This document shows, piece by piece, positions 15,358-24,424 of a stretch of DNA of 64,000 nucleotides (its first letter is position 1; every line of letters starts with the position of its first letter). Below the pieces are notes generated by a model. That model was not told the origin of the DNA. It worked only from the letters and a program-made list of their open reading frames with translations, and made no database searches. Made by a program: the position numbers and the translations under genes. The stretch comes from Micromonospora sp. CPCC 205371 (GTDB taxonomy: Bacteria > Actinomycetota > Actinomycetes > Mycobacteriales > Micromonosporaceae), in the NCBI RefSeq assembly GCF_026130045.1, contig NZ_JAIBNX010000003.1:89825-153824 (forward strand), written 5' to 3'.

Positions 15358-15532
15358 CTCGCTCCCGCGGGCACCGCGCTGGCCGGCGAGGCGGACCCGT
15401 GACTGGACGCGCAGGGTGAGGCCGCGGGAGCAGCGGGCATGGACCGCGACGGACGCCGCGGTAGCTCGAAATCAATGAATCTTGGCGAGCTGTCTGCCCG
15501 GACCTATGGACGGACGGACCTCGACGTGGGCT

Positions 15533-16804
15533 TCAGGCGGCGGTGGGGTGCCGTTGGGGTAGCCGGGCGAGGACCTCGACCGCGGCTACCGTGACGGCGA
15601 CGCCGGCGGCGGGCCATCCCGCGGGCGCCACCCCCGGGCTGGTCTCGCGGGGCGCGGGCCGGCGGAGGGCCCGGGGGAGTTCGGCGGTTCGCCGGTAGCG
15701 CAGCGCGAGGTCATGCGTCCTGGTCAGGGGTAGGTCGACCCGGCCAAGCCCGGCGGCGGCCAGGTCGAGACCGCCGCTGACGCCCCGGCGCAGCAGCACG
15801 GGTATCCGGCCGGGGCCGGCGAGCCAGGCGATGGCGGCGATGAGGAAGCCGGAGGCGATGAGCAGGGTGACGGCGTCCCGGACTCTGCGGGTGACGGTGT
15901 CGAGAATCCGAGCGACCGCGTCCGGGGACTGCACCGCAGCGGGGAGCCGGTCGAGGTAGAAGTCCCGGCCGATGGCGAAGCCGCCGCGCGCCAGCAGTAG
16001 TCCGAACGCGATGAACAGCCCGGCGGCCAGCAGGCCGCGGCGCCGATTGGGCGCGACCAGCGCTGCGGCGGCCAGCACGAGCAGGGTGATCCAGGGCAGC
16101 CAGGTAGCGGCACGGTCCAGCCATCGCACGTAGGTGCGGATGGTTGGCAGGTCCGGTGAGGAGTAGACGGTGAACGGCACGGACACCTCGGGTATCCGCG
16201 CGGCGAGCCCGAAGCCCGCGTCGACCAGCCGTTGTTTGACCGTGTCGAGGAAGACGCCGAGGTTGATGGTGATGTCGGTGCCGCTGCTGCTGACCGCGCC
16301 GCTGGAACCGCCGGTGGGGACGGCGACCAGGTCGTCGTGCGCGACCCGGTTCGCGGCGTCCCATGCGGCGGCGGACTGGTCGGTGCCGACCAGCCGCCGG
16401 ACTTGGGTGTGCACGGACGAGTCCACGCCGCGGTGGGCCGGGTCGACCGGGGGGTGGGCCCCTGGTGGTGCGCCCTGCGTGGTGAGCCAGGCGGTCGCCT
16501 GTTCGGCCAGCCCGGTCAAGTCGACGCGGGTGACGATTTCGGTGGTGAGGCGGCCCGCGATCGCGTCCTGCACGATCGGATCGCGGGCCAGCGGAGCCAC
16601 GGTTGCCACGTACCGGTTGGTGTCCAGCAGCTGGTTGCGGGCGAAGACGGCGGCGATCGAGGTCACCGCGAGCAGCAGCCCGACCAGCAGGAGGACCACC
16701 GCGCCGACCCACCGCCCGGCGCGGGCGGCCCGGCCGGTTCGCGTGGTCTGCAGTTGGGCCACCTGCGCGCGCAGGCGCTGGACTTCATCATCGGGCGTTG
16801 TCAT
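15533..16804 (-). CDS. membrane protein of unknown function, large extracytoplasmic loop
   Basis: 423 residues. The N-terminus is a short coiled coil (DDEVQRLRAQVAQLQ), then one helix (VVLLLVGLLLAVTSIAAVF), an extracytoplasmic region of about 190 residues and several C-terminal helices (WITLLVLAAAALV, AAGLFIAFGLLLARGG and LLIASGFLIAAIAWLAG). I do not know a specific family. The start ATG overlaps the stop of the upstream gene (ATGA), and it is the last gene of the sulfatase operon, so a role tied to that envelope function is possible. Confidence 0.8.
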   Translation of the reverse strand: MTTPDDEVQRLRAQVAQLQTTRTGRAARAGRWVGAVVLLLVGLLLAVTSIAAVFARNQLLDTNRYVATVAPLARDPIVQDAIAGRLTTEIVTRVDLTGLAEQATAWLTTQGAPPGAHPPVDPAHRGVDSSVHTQVRRLVGTDQSAAAWDAANRVAHDDLVAVPTGGSSGAVSSSGTDITINLGVFLDTVKQRLVDAGFGLAARIPEVSVPFTVYSSPDLPTIRTYVRWLDRAATWLPWITLLVLAAAALVAPNRRRGLLAAGLFIAFGLLLARGGFAIGRDFYLDRLPAAVQSPDAVARILDTVTRRVRDAVTLLIASGFLIAAIAWLAGPGRIPVLLRRGVSGGLDLAAAGLGRVDLPLTRTHDLALRYRRTAELPRALRRPAPRETSPGVAPAGWPAAGVAVTVAAVEVLARLPQRHPTAA

Positions 16805-17268
16805 CGCAGGCCCCCTGGGTACGGCGCCGGGCGGACCGCCGAGCGGGCGCTCATCGAGACCAGCAGCCCAATGGCCAGTCCGATCGCGAGGTTGACCGCC
16901 GCCGTGGCGAGCCTGGCTTCCCACGGCTGGTCGAGGGTGAGCGGCACGATCATGCTGATCGCGGTCGCCAGGGCGACGATCCAGCCGAAGAACGTGCGCG
17001 GCCGCGGCGCGGTGAGCAGCAGCAGGTGCATCAGGGCGGTTGCCGCGAGCGCGGCGAGCGCGGCGCACACGGCGTAGGCCGCCATCGACGGCTCGAACAC
17101 CGCTCCGCCGCGTTCCACGCCGAGGACCTGCAGGTCGAGCAGCCCTCGAACGATGAGGAAGCCGACGATCGCGACCCCGGCGGCGACAACCGCCGCTGCC
17201 GCACCGCCCGCCCACAGCGTGGCGGCGCGCACCGGCGGACGGCTCTCGGCTGAGCTGTACATGGCCAT
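16801..17268 (-). CDS. DUF6069-type four-helix membrane protein
   Basis: About 155 residues with four hydrophobic helices (AAAVVAAGVAIVGFLIV, AAYAVCAALAALAATALMH, FGWIVALATAISMIVPLTL and LAIGLAIGLLV) and the DUF6069 order of motifs (…LTLDQPWEARL). Candidate starts are GTG 17271, ATG 17268 and ATG 17262; 17268 fits the GGAGCGAGG site best. It is coupled to the next gene by an ATGA overlap. A second member of the family lies at 27131. Confidence 0.75.
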   Translation of the reverse strand: MAMYSSAESRPPVRAATLWAGGAAAAVVAAGVAIVGFLIVRGLLDLQVLGVERGGAVFEPSMAAYAVCAALAALAATALMHLLLLTAPRPRTFFGWIVALATAISMIVPLTLDQPWEARLATAAVNLAIGLAIGLLVSMSARSAVRPAPYPGGLR

Positions 17269-17298
17269 CACACCTCGCTCCGTCCTGAATGGCCGTAA

Positions 17299-18219
17299 CT
17301 AATGGCTGCCGGGTCCGATGACGGTTGTCCAGTCGTTACGCATGCTGGCCACGGCCCAGCCTTCGCGTCGTGCGACGTCCACGATGGACTCGGTTTCGTC
17401 GAGGGTGACCGAGCGCGACTGGTAGGCGTACTCCCGGTCGTGGTCGTCGTGGTTGATCAGCAGCGCCAGCGATGCCGGCCCGGCGTCTGCGGTGTATTCC
17501 AGCATCTCGCGGTCGCCGGCGGAGTTGCCGGCGGCGAAGATGGGCCGGCGGCCCAGTTGGGCCTGGATGTGGGACACCTTCGGTTTGCCCTCGTTGAGCT
17601 GGCCGTGCACCTTGGCGGTGCGAAGCAGTACCGGTGCGCCGTCGCGCAGCTGGTAGGCATATTCGATGAGGGTGCCGACGACCAGTTCCGGTGGTACGCC
17701 GTACAAGTTCGGTGCGACGGCGCGGACGAACTCGGTGCCGCCGCCGGTCACCACGCCGATGGTGAAGCCCTTGGCCCGCAACGCGTCCATCAGTTCCAGC
17801 ATGGGCTGGTACACAATCTGTCCATAGGGGACGTTGTAGTCGGGATGCCGACCCGTCTTCATGAAATGGGTCACCCGGTGGGCGAACTCCTCCGGGGTCA
17901 AGCCGGCGGACAGTTCGATGAGCGCCGCCGCGACGCGTTGCAGGCCCAGTTCGGCGAGGGCGGCCTGGTCGCCGTGCAGGAGCGCCCGGTACTCGGGCCG
18001 TTGCGCGAGCTCTGGCCGCGCCTTGGCGGCGGTGCTCAGCTCGTGCAGCAGGAAGTCCTCCTGGACGTATCGGGGCTTCTCGCACCAGAGGGTGCCGTCG
18101 TTGTCAAACACGGCGACGCGGCGCTCTGCGGGGACCGTCGACGCGGCCTCGAGGAAGCCCTCGACGGCGTCCCGGGTCGCCCCGGTCCGCCAGGAGGGCA
18201 GCACGTCATCGGCTGCCAA
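17299..18219 (-). CDS. HAD-superfamily phosphatase
   Basis: 306 residues from a TTG at 18219, chosen because GGAGG lies 7 nt upstream inside the end of the sulfatase gene. HAD motif I is VFDNDGTLW (nucleophile and acid Asp), motif II is the VVTGGGTEFV region, motif III Lys lies in the NEGKPKVSH region and motif IV is FAAGNSAGDREMLEY. This resembles phosphoserine-phosphatase-like HAD-IB enzymes. It overlaps the arylsulfatase gene by 14 bp, so it is co-translated and may act on a phosphorylated product or sit in an unrelated step; substrate unknown. Confidence 0.9.
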   Translation of the reverse strand: MAADDVLPSWRTGATRDAVEGFLEAASTVPAERRVAVFDNDGTLWCEKPRYVQEDFLLHELSTAAKARPELAQRPEYRALLHGDQAALAELGLQRVAAALIELSAGLTPEEFAHRVTHFMKTGRHPDYNVPYGQIVYQPMLELMDALRAKGFTIGVVTGGGTEFVRAVAPNLYGVPPELVVGTLIEYAYQLRDGAPVLLRTAKVHGQLNEGKPKVSHIQAQLGRRPIFAAGNSAGDREMLEYTADAGPASLALLINHDDHDREYAYQSRSVTLDETESIVDVARREGWAVASMRNDWTTVIGPGSH

Positions 18220-19780
18220 TGCCGGCCTCCAGCTTCTGCATGGCTTGATCGACGGTGAAGCTGGCCGCCTTCTGCCGAGGTGGGTACTTCAGGAACGTGG
18301 TCAGGAACTCACCGACCAGCTTCTGCGCGGCTCCGAGCATGTACGCGTGGTCGATCAGCCAGTCGTAGTAAGTGTTGGACGTGATGTCGGCCCGCTCGAA
18401 CGGATCGGTGCGCAGGTTGAAGATCTTCGGCACGCGCAGCGCGGTGAACGGCTCGGCCCAGATCCGCAGGGTGCCGGCGGCCCGCTGCTCCATGAACACG
18501 ATCTTCCAGTTGTCGAACCGGAAGGCGGTCAGGTCGCCGTCGTCGGAGAAGTAGAAGAAACCCTGTCGGGGGCTGTGCTCCTGCGCGCCGGTCAGGTAGG
18601 GCAGCAGGTTGTACCCGTCGAGGTGCACGGTGAAGCTCTTGCCGCCGGCCTTGTGGCCAGTGAGCAGCTTATCTTTGATGTCCGGTTCGCCGGCGGCGGC
18701 GAGGAAGGTCGGCAACCAGTCGAGATGGCTGACGATCTCGTTGGAGACGGCGCCGGCCTTGATCTTGCCGGGCCAGCGGATCATCGCCGGGGTGCGGAAG
18801 GCACCCTCCCAGTTGGTGTTCTTCTCGCTGCGGAACCACGTCATTCCCGCGTCCGGCCAGGAGTTCATGTGCGGCCCGTTGTCGGTGCCGTAGATGACGA
18901 TCGTGTCATCGGCCAGTCCCAGCCCGTCCAGCTCGTCCAGCAACCTGCCGACGGTTCGGTCATGGTCGATCATCGTGTCGTGGTACTCCGACTGCCAGCG
19001 GCCGGCCTGCCCGATGCTCTGCGGCTTGGCGTGGGTGCGGAAGTGCATGTGGGTGGCGTTGAACCACACGAAGAACGGGGTGCCGGCGGCGTGCTGGCGT
19101 CTGATGAAATCGATGGCGGCGTCGGTGAACTCGTCGTCGACGGTCTCCATCCGCTTCCTGGTCAACGGCCCGGTGTCCTCGATCTCTTGCTTGCCGCCGG
19201 GCCGCGCCCAACTGTGCAGCACCCCGCGGGGTCCCTGGTTCCTGCGGAAGTCCGGGAAGTCCTCCGGCGGCGGGTAGTCCGCCAGTTCGGGTTCCTCTTC
19301 GGCGTTGAGGTGGTACAGGTTGCCGAGGAACTCGTCGAACCCGTGCACGGTCGGCAGGAACTCGTCGCGGTCGCCGAGGTGGTTCTTGCCGAACTGGCCG
19401 GTGGCGTAGCCGAGCGGCTTGAGCAGCTCGGCGATGGTCGGGTCTTCCGCGGAGAGGCCGACCGGCGCGTGCGGCATGCCCACCTTCGACAGCCCGGTGC
19501 GAAACACGCTCTGCCCGGTGATGAACGCCGACCGCCCCGCGGTGCAGCTCTGCTCGCCGTAGTAGTCCGTGAACCGCATCCCCTCCGCCGCAAGCCTGTC
19601 GATGTTCGGGGTGCGGTAGCCCATCAACCCGTCGCTGTAGCACGACAGGTTTGCCACACCGATGTCGTCACCCCAGATCACCAGGATATTGGGCTTGCCT
19701 CGCGAGGCGGCCGGCTTTGCCGAGGCCGCCTTGGTCGCTGCGGTCGCCTTCTTCTTCGTGGCCACGGACGTCCCCCTCAT
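18206..19780 (-). CDS. arylsulfatase (formylglycine-dependent)
   Basis: About 524 residues. The metal-binding start is NILVIWGDDIGVANLS and the modification site is GEQSCTAGRSAFITGQ, with Cys79 as the residue converted to formylglycine. Other family motifs are GKNHLGD, GTDNGPHMNSWPDAG and TPAMIRWPGKI. The Lys/Ala-rich N-terminus (ATKKKATAATKAASAK) is odd, with no signal peptide, so the enzyme is probably cytosolic. A GTG at 19765 behind AGGGGGA is a likely alternative start. The formylglycine-generating enzyme encoded 14 bp upstream should activate it. It would hydrolyse sulfate esters; substrate unknown. Confidence 0.94.
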   Translation of the reverse strand: MRGTSVATKKKATAATKAASAKPAASRGKPNILVIWGDDIGVANLSCYSDGLMGYRTPNIDRLAAEGMRFTDYYGEQSCTAGRSAFITGQSVFRTGLSKVGMPHAPVGLSAEDPTIAELLKPLGYATGQFGKNHLGDRDEFLPTVHGFDEFLGNLYHLNAEEEPELADYPPPEDFPDFRRNQGPRGVLHSWARPGGKQEIEDTGPLTRKRMETVDDEFTDAAIDFIRRQHAAGTPFFVWFNATHMHFRTHAKPQSIGQAGRWQSEYHDTMIDHDRTVGRLLDELDGLGLADDTIVIYGTDNGPHMNSWPDAGMTWFRSEKNTNWEGAFRTPAMIRWPGKIKAGAVSNEIVSHLDWLPTFLAAAGEPDIKDKLLTGHKAGGKSFTVHLDGYNLLPYLTGAQEHSPRQGFFYFSDDGDLTAFRFDNWKIVFMEQRAAGTLRIWAEPFTALRVPKIFNLRTDPFERADITSNTYYDWLIDHAYMLGAAQKLVGEFLTTFLKYPPRQKAASFTVDQAMQKLEAGIGSR

Positions 19781-19794
19781 GAGAATCGTGTGTG

Positions 19795-20754
19795 TTATTG
19801 CCGAGTCGAACTACGGATGATGCAGCGAAACCCGAGATGGCACGTCGAGGTGTCCACCGGCTGCGGCATCCGGGCCGCCGGGCGGTAACGACGGCAGTAG
19901 TTCGGCGCGCACAGGAAGGAGCCGCCCTTCATCACCCGTCGCGGGATGCCGGAGCCCGGCTCGACGCTAGCGGCCTCGTCGCCACCGCCGGGGTTGACAG
20001 CCCCACAGCAGGCGTACTCCACCCGGCCGTGCGGGACGTACCAGTCGCTGGTCCACTCCCAGACGTTGCCGATCATGTCGAATAGCCCGTATCCGTTAGG
20101 TGGGAACGAGCCGACCGGCGCGGTCCACGCGAAGCCGTCGGAGGCGAGGTTGCGCACCGGGAACTCGCCCTGCCACACGTTGGCCATGTGCCGCCCGCCC
20201 GGAGCCAGCTCATCACCCCACGCGTACTCGGTCACGCGGGAACCGCCGCGGGCGGCGTACTCCCACTCCGCCTCGGTGGGCAGCACCTTGCCGGCCCAAG
20301 CCGCGTACGCCTCGACGTCGGCCCACGCCACGTGCACCGCCGGATGATCGTCGAGGCCGTCGAGGTCGGAGCCTGGACCGCGGGGATGCCGCCAATCCGC
20401 CCCGGGAACAAAGGCCCACCAGTTGAGGTGGTCGGTCAGGTCGACGCGATGCCGGGGTGCGACGAAGACCACCGAGGCGGCGCGGAGCTTGGCCGGATCG
20501 GCCCCGGGGTAGTCGGCGGCCGTCGGCACCCGCTCGGCCACCGTGACGTGCCCGGTGTCCGCTACGAACGCCGCGAACTGGGCGTTGGTCACCGCACACC
20601 GGTCGATCCAGAACCCGTCCACGCTGACCCGGTGCGCCGGCGCCTCCTCCGGATAATGACTGTTGGATCCCATCAGGAACCGGCCCGGCGGCACCCACAC
20701 CATGTCCGCGTGCACGGACAGGATCGCGTCCGGTGCGGTCGCTGCTTCCTTCAT
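19795..20754 (-). CDS. formylglycine-generating enzyme (sulfatase-modifying factor)
   Basis: 319 residues. It begins the FGE fold with DMVWVPPGRFLMGS and contains FWIDRCAVTNAQFAAFV, AVHVAWADVEAYAAWAG, LPTEAEWEYAARGG and GNVWEWTSDWY. The catalytic pair is Cys282 and Cys287 in KGGSFLCAPNYCRRYRPAAR, the two-Cys copper-binding site of true FGEs, which many merely FGE-like domains lack. It should oxidise Cys79 of the adjacent sulfatase. Downstream stop is 14 bp before the sulfatase start. Confidence 0.95.
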   Translation of the reverse strand: MKEAATAPDAILSVHADMVWVPPGRFLMGSNSHYPEEAPAHRVSVDGFWIDRCAVTNAQFAAFVADTGHVTVAERVPTAADYPGADPAKLRAASVVFVAPRHRVDLTDHLNWWAFVPGADWRHPRGPGSDLDGLDDHPAVHVAWADVEAYAAWAGKVLPTEAEWEYAARGGSRVTEYAWGDELAPGGRHMANVWQGEFPVRNLASDGFAWTAPVGSFPPNGYGLFDMIGNVWEWTSDWYVPHGRVEYACCGAVNPGGGDEAASVEPGSGIPRRVMKGGSFLCAPNYCRRYRPAARMPQPVDTSTCHLGFRCIIRSSTRQ

Positions 20755-20780
20755 CGCAATCCACCTAGACCGCCGACTCG

Positions 20781-21194
20781 TCAGCGCAGGATCTTCTGCT
20801 TCGCGCGCTGGAACTCCTCGTCCGTGATATCGCCCCGCGCCCGAATCTCCGAGAGCCGCTCAAGCTCCGCGAGTTCACTGTGGCCAGTCGTGCCGGCGGT
20901 TTCCCGGATGTACTTGTCGAACGCGGCTTTCTGTGACTCGGCCTGCCGTACCTCACGCTCGCCCATGCCTCGGCCCCGCGCGATCAGGTAGATGAGGACG
21001 CCCAGGTAGGGAAGCACCAGTACACAGAGCAGCCAGGCGGCCTTGACCCAGCCGCTGAGGCGGTCATCCCGGAAGAGATCGACGACGACCCGGAATATCA
21101 GGAAGATCCACGCCACCCACAAGAAGACCCACATCACCGTCCAGAACGCGCCTAGCACCGGGTAGTCATACGCCAGATAGTCGCGACCAGCCAT
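20781..21194 (-). CDS. SHOCT-domain membrane protein, first gene of the sulfatase operon
   Basis: 137 residues from the ATG at 21194, behind GGAGGAATCG. Two hydrophobic helices (FWTVMWVFLWVAWIFLIFRVV and AAWLLCVLVLPYLGVLIYLIA) match the PLDc_N/phospholipase-D-N-like membrane module, and the C-terminal 30 residues (ELERLSEIRARGDITDEEF then QRAKQKILR) are a SHOCT domain. Such proteins are common with DUF6325 and SHOCT genes, as here at 21376-22194. Role unknown. It heads the six-gene minus-strand operon. Confidence 0.88.
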   Translation of the reverse strand: MAGRDYLAYDYPVLGAFWTVMWVFLWVAWIFLIFRVVVDLFRDDRLSGWVKAAWLLCVLVLPYLGVLIYLIARGRGMGEREVRQAESQKAAFDKYIRETAGTTGHSELAELERLSEIRARGDITDEEFQRAKQKILR

Positions 21195-21375
21195 CGATTC
21201 CTCCAACCCGCATCCGTCTGTGCCACTCCCAATGTCGGTTGGGCCCGTCCAACTGGTCCTCACCCACAGCGGGTGATTTCCGTCGACCACCCGCCGATTT
21301 CACCCCCTCCGGGTAGTGCCCAGGCCACGCCGACGTGGCGTGATGGAACACGGACACAACGACCGGAGGCAGCCC

Positions 21376-21858
21376 ATGACAAGCGGCGACACGCTCACCC
21401 CTACCGCCCGCATGAGCGCCGACGAGCTCGAACTCGGCCCGATCGACTATGTCGTCATCGAGTTCCCCGATGGCCGGGTACCCAGTGGCGCGATGCCGTT
21501 GCTGGTGGAGCTCGTCGAGCGGGACACCATTCGCATCCTGGACCTGGTCTTCGTCCGGAAGGATAAGGACGGCACGCTGGCCCGCCTGGCCCTTGCCGAC
21601 GTTGACGGCGACGGCCGGCTGGGCCTCGCTGTCTTCGACGGCGCCTCCTCGGGGCTACTCGATCAGGACGACATCGACGAGGCCGGCAACGCCATCGAGC
21701 CGGGCAGCGCAGCCGCGGTTCTGGTCTACGAGAACCACTGGGCAGGTCCATTCGCCACCGCGCTGCGCCGTTCGGGAGCGCAGCTCGTATCAAGCGGCCG
21801 CATCCCGATCACCGAACTCGTGGCCGCGTTGGACTCGGCTGACGAGACGACCACCTGA
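21376..21858 (+). CDS. DUF6325 family protein
   Basis: 160 residues, soluble, acidic. It has the family pattern LGPIDYVVIEFPDGR, VELVERDTIRILDLVFV, a DVDGDGRLG loop and a C-terminal ALRRSGAQLVSSGRIP. The family occurs beside SHOCT proteins and is thought stress-related, but no biochemical role is known. A start at ATG 21376 follows GGAGGC. It is followed 27 bp later by a SHOCT gene, forming an operon divergent from the sulfatase operon. Confidence 0.85.
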   Translation: MTSGDTLTPTARMSADELELGPIDYVVIEFPDGRVPSGAMPLLVELVERDTIRILDLVFVRKDKDGTLARLALADVDGDGRLGLAVFDGASSGLLDQDDIDEAGNAIEPGSAAAVLVYENHWAGPFATALRRSGAQLVSSGRIPITELVAALDSADETTT

Positions 21859-21885
21859 CAGGCTTCGAGGAGGAAGGCGACCACC

Positions 21886-22194
21886 ATGCCAGGTCTCATT
21901 CGCGCGGCGGCCCGCACCGCGGTAGTCGCGGGCACGGCGACCGCGGTTTCCAACCGCGTGGCGCGGCGTCAGGCCGGCCGCTGGGCGCAGCAGGATCAGC
22001 ACGAGTACCAACAGCAGCAGCCCCAGCAGCAGCCGCAGCCCCAACAGCCTCCCCCGCCGGCCTCCGCGACAACGCAGGGCGGCTCGATGGACGAGAAGAT
22101 CGCTCTGCTCAAGCAGCTGGGAGAGCTCAAGACACAAGGAGTCCTCACCGAAGCGGAGTTCGAGGAGCAGAAGACGCGGATTCTCGCTGGATAG
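21886..22194 (+). CDS. small SHOCT-domain protein
   Basis: 102 residues: a short hydrophobic, Arg-containing N-terminus (LIRAAARTAVVAGTATAVS), a Gln/Pro-rich low-complexity linker (about residues 42-62) and a C-terminal SHOCT domain (IALLKQLGELKTQGVLTEAEF). GAGG precedes the ATG. It is the second gene after DUF6325. The linker suggests a tethered oligomerisation module; function unknown. Confidence 0.88.
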   Translation: MPGLIRAAARTAVVAGTATAVSNRVARRQAGRWAQQDQHEYQQQQPQQQPQPQQPPPPASATTQGGSMDEKIALLKQLGELKTQGVLTEAEFEEQKTRILAG

Positions 22195-22217
22195 CGCCCG
22201 GCCGCGAACTCGGCAGG

Positions 22218-22691
22218 TCACGCAATACGGGGTGGCTGGTAGGTCTCCTGCCTGGAGCGTGACTCATACTGGTTTGTGCCGAAAGCGTCGCTGTCGTAGG
22301 CGAGTTCTTCCCGTGTTCCCGCCCAGCGTGCGGTGAGCGCGAACAGGACTATCGTGTCCAGCGCGATCATCATCAGCGCCCAGATCGGGTACGCACCGAT
22401 CGACGCGACCTGCATGATGGCGTGCAGCATAACGATGATGATCGCGAGAAACCGGGCCCAGCTCTGCCCGAGGAGCAAGCCGACGCTGGTGAGGATCAGC
22501 AGCGCTCCGGAGATCAGCAACGTCCAGGCCCACGAGGTCAGGTCCACCACGACGAAGTTGTCTGCCGCGACGGCCACGCGATCGTCTTGGACCAGTGCCA
22601 CGATTCCTTCGAAGATATTCATCGCGCCAACAAAGATCATCATAACTGCGGCGAAGGCGACCCAGCCGGCCCAACTCCTGCTCGTAGCCAT
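22218..22691 (-). CDS. DUF7144-like four-helix membrane protein
   Basis: About 157 residues with four hydrophobic helices (WVAFAAVMMIFVGAMNIFEG, WAWTLLISGALLILTSVGLL, FLAIIIVMLHAIMQVASIG and LMMIALDTIVLFAL). The W-AG-MNIFEGI--LV pattern of helix 1 is that of a family of small actinobacterial membrane proteins. The ATG at 22691 has AAAGG 8 nt upstream; a GTG at 22700 is possible. It converges with the SHOCT gene. Confidence 0.75.
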   Translation of the reverse strand: MATSRSWAGWVAFAAVMMIFVGAMNIFEGIVALVQDDRVAVAADNFVVVDLTSWAWTLLISGALLILTSVGLLLGQSWARFLAIIIVMLHAIMQVASIGAYPIWALMMIALDTIVLFALTARWAGTREELAYDSDAFGTNQYESRSRQETYQPPRIA

Positions 22692-22803
22692 ATCCGACAC
22701 CTTTCTCCAGTCGATGGCTTCAGTACAGGCGGCGGAGGATGCTGGGCGCCTCGCCCGCAGCGGGTGATTCGCCGCAGACGGTCAGGGCCGCGAACCCGGC
22801 TGT

Positions 22804-23427
22804 TCATTGAGGTCGGTGGGCCCAGAAGAGCTGGTGGCCGCTGCTCCCTTCGGGCACGAAGTGCTCGGCGTCGATGTCCAGGCCGGCCTGGATGATCCAC
22901 TTACGGTAGGTGGCCGCGTCGGCGTGACTCCACCACATGGCGGCGGTGCCGCCGAGCCAGCGGTCCTCGGTTCCGGTCCACGCCTGGGCTCCGGTGGTCG
23001 CCAGAAGGAGGCCGCCGGGCCGTAGCCAGGCGGCGACGCGGCGCAGCACGTGCGGCTGCGCGTCAAGTGGCATGTGGATGAGCGCGTAGAGGCAGATGAC
23101 CGCGTCGAACGTCCGGTCGGGGAACGCAACCCCGGTAGCGTCGGCGTGCAGGAACGTCGCTTTGGGAACGAGTCGACGGGCGCGGTTTATCTGGACCTCG
23201 CTGAGGTCGACGCCGACTACCTGGTGGCCGTTGTCGGCGAGTGCCCTGGCGACCGGGACGCCGCAGCCGCAGCCGAGATCCAGGACATCGGCGTTGGCCG
23301 GGAGCCGTAGTCGCAGCTCTGCGAGCCAGGATGCGTGCCCGGCCGGATTGTCGTGGTCACCGCGGTAGCGCAGGGAGAGGCTGTCGTACCCGCGTCGGAC
23401 CAGTTCGGTGGGATCGGGGACGTTCAC
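22804..23427 (-). CDS. SAM-dependent methyltransferase (class I)
   Basis: 207 residues from a GTG at 23427. Motif I is VLDLGCGCGVPVARALAD, motif II VVGVDLSEVQ, then ATFLHADATGVAFPD and FDAVICLYALIHMP, with LRPGGLLLATTG following. This is the Methyltransf_11/25 fold for small-molecule methylation. Acceptor unknown. Stands alone. Confidence 0.9.
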   Translation of the reverse strand: MNVPDPTELVRRGYDSLSLRYRGDHDNPAGHASWLAELRLRLPANADVLDLGCGCGVPVARALADNGHQVVGVDLSEVQINRARRLVPKATFLHADATGVAFPDRTFDAVICLYALIHMPLDAQPHVLRRVAAWLRPGGLLLATTGAQAWTGTEDRWLGGTAAMWWSHADAATYRKWIIQAGLDIDAEHFVPEGSSGHQLFWAHRPQ

Positions 23428-23567
23428 GACGGCATCCTCGTTCAGCCAGCCAACCGTTGACGACCGGATTTCACCGACCTGGCCACAGGTCCCGAATCAA
23501 AGATTACACAGCCGGGAGCGTGCTTGCCGCGGTGATCCAACCAATCGTAGGCCGTCGCCAAGGACAC

Positions 23568-23609
23568 GAGCCTCCTCCCAGGTCGTAACGCCGGCTTGGG
23601 AGGAGGCTC
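23568..23609 (-). terminator. terminator hairpin downstream of the cutinase gene
   Basis: GAGCCTCCTCCCA (23568-23580) pairs exactly with TGGGAGGAGGCTC (23597-23609), 13 bp, 16-nt loop, 28 bp after the cutinase stop on the minus strand. No T-tract. Confidence 0.7.
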
Positions 23610-23636
23610 GATGAGGCGTACCGAGACCGCGAATGG

Positions 23637-24275
23637 CTAGACGCGGTCGGCAGCGAACTCCGCCGCGTCATCGGCGTCGTCGCGGTAGCTCAGGTGTGCC
23701 AGGACGCTCGTGCCGGTGGGGTCGCAGACGACGTCGTTGTTCGCGCAGATGTCCAGGGTCCGCTCGGCGAACTCGCCCTCGATGCCGCGGCCCAGCTTCC
23801 GCAGCGGGTACCCGAACACCAGCACCGCCACGATCCGGGGCTGGACCGCATCGGGGATGGTGGCCACCACCGGGGCGCCCACAGCGGCGCCGGCGGAGCT
23901 GACGCCAAGAGAGTTGCCGACCACATCCGCGCCCTGGGAGTAGCCGACCAGGATGAACCGTTGGTCAGGACAGGCCTGCGCCTGGCTCGACACACGCTGG
24001 ACCAAGGCGCGGTTGCCCTGGGCCGGCGAGGTGGGGCTCACGCTCGCCGGGTAGTCAACGGGGTGGCTGGTCACTGTCGTGCCGGTCAGTCGGTCCTCGA
24101 TCGCGTCGAACACCGGATCACCCACGATGATCCCGAGCCGGCCCGGCTCGCCCGTACCGCGCGCTACCACGACCTCAACGTCCGAACACGCTGCGGCGTA
24201 CGCCGCCGGAGCGTTGACCACCGCCGCGCCGCTGGCGACGAGCAGTGCGCCGGCGAGCAAGAGACGGATACGCAT
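23637..24275 (-). CDS. secreted cutinase-family serine esterase
   Basis: 212 residues. A Sec signal peptide (MRIRLLLAGALLVASGAAVV, cleaved after AYAA) precedes the mature cutinase fold: ACSDVEVVVARGTGEP is the family's first strand with oxyanion loop, the nucleophile elbow is GYSQGADV, and cysteines C30, about C104, and the pair in DICANNDVVCD form the expected disulfides; His lies in LAHLSYRDD. It would hydrolyse cutin-like polyesters or lipids outside the cell. Confidence 0.93.
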   Translation of the reverse strand: MRIRLLLAGALLVASGAAVVNAPAAYAAACSDVEVVVARGTGEPGRLGIIVGDPVFDAIEDRLTGTTVTSHPVDYPASVSPTSPAQGNRALVQRVSSQAQACPDQRFILVGYSQGADVVGNSLGVSSAGAAVGAPVVATIPDAVQPRIVAVLVFGYPLRKLGRGIEGEFAERTLDICANNDVVCDPTGTSVLAHLSYRDDADDAAEFAADRV

Positions 24276-24424
24276 GACAGATCACCTCTGCTCCTGCCTG
24301 GTGGATGGGACGGCACGAAGCTAACGAACGGCCCAATCCGGGCGGTACTCAGTGAAATGCCAGTATTGGTGGCCAAGAAATGTCACTCGCGTGCGCCTGC
24401 GGCAAAGCGAATGGGGTGAGGTTG

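Noticed and set aside
17861..19888. 675-codon plus-strand frame opposite the sulfatase
   Set aside because: The minus strand carries sulfatase motifs including the modification site; the plus frame is a GC-codon shadow.
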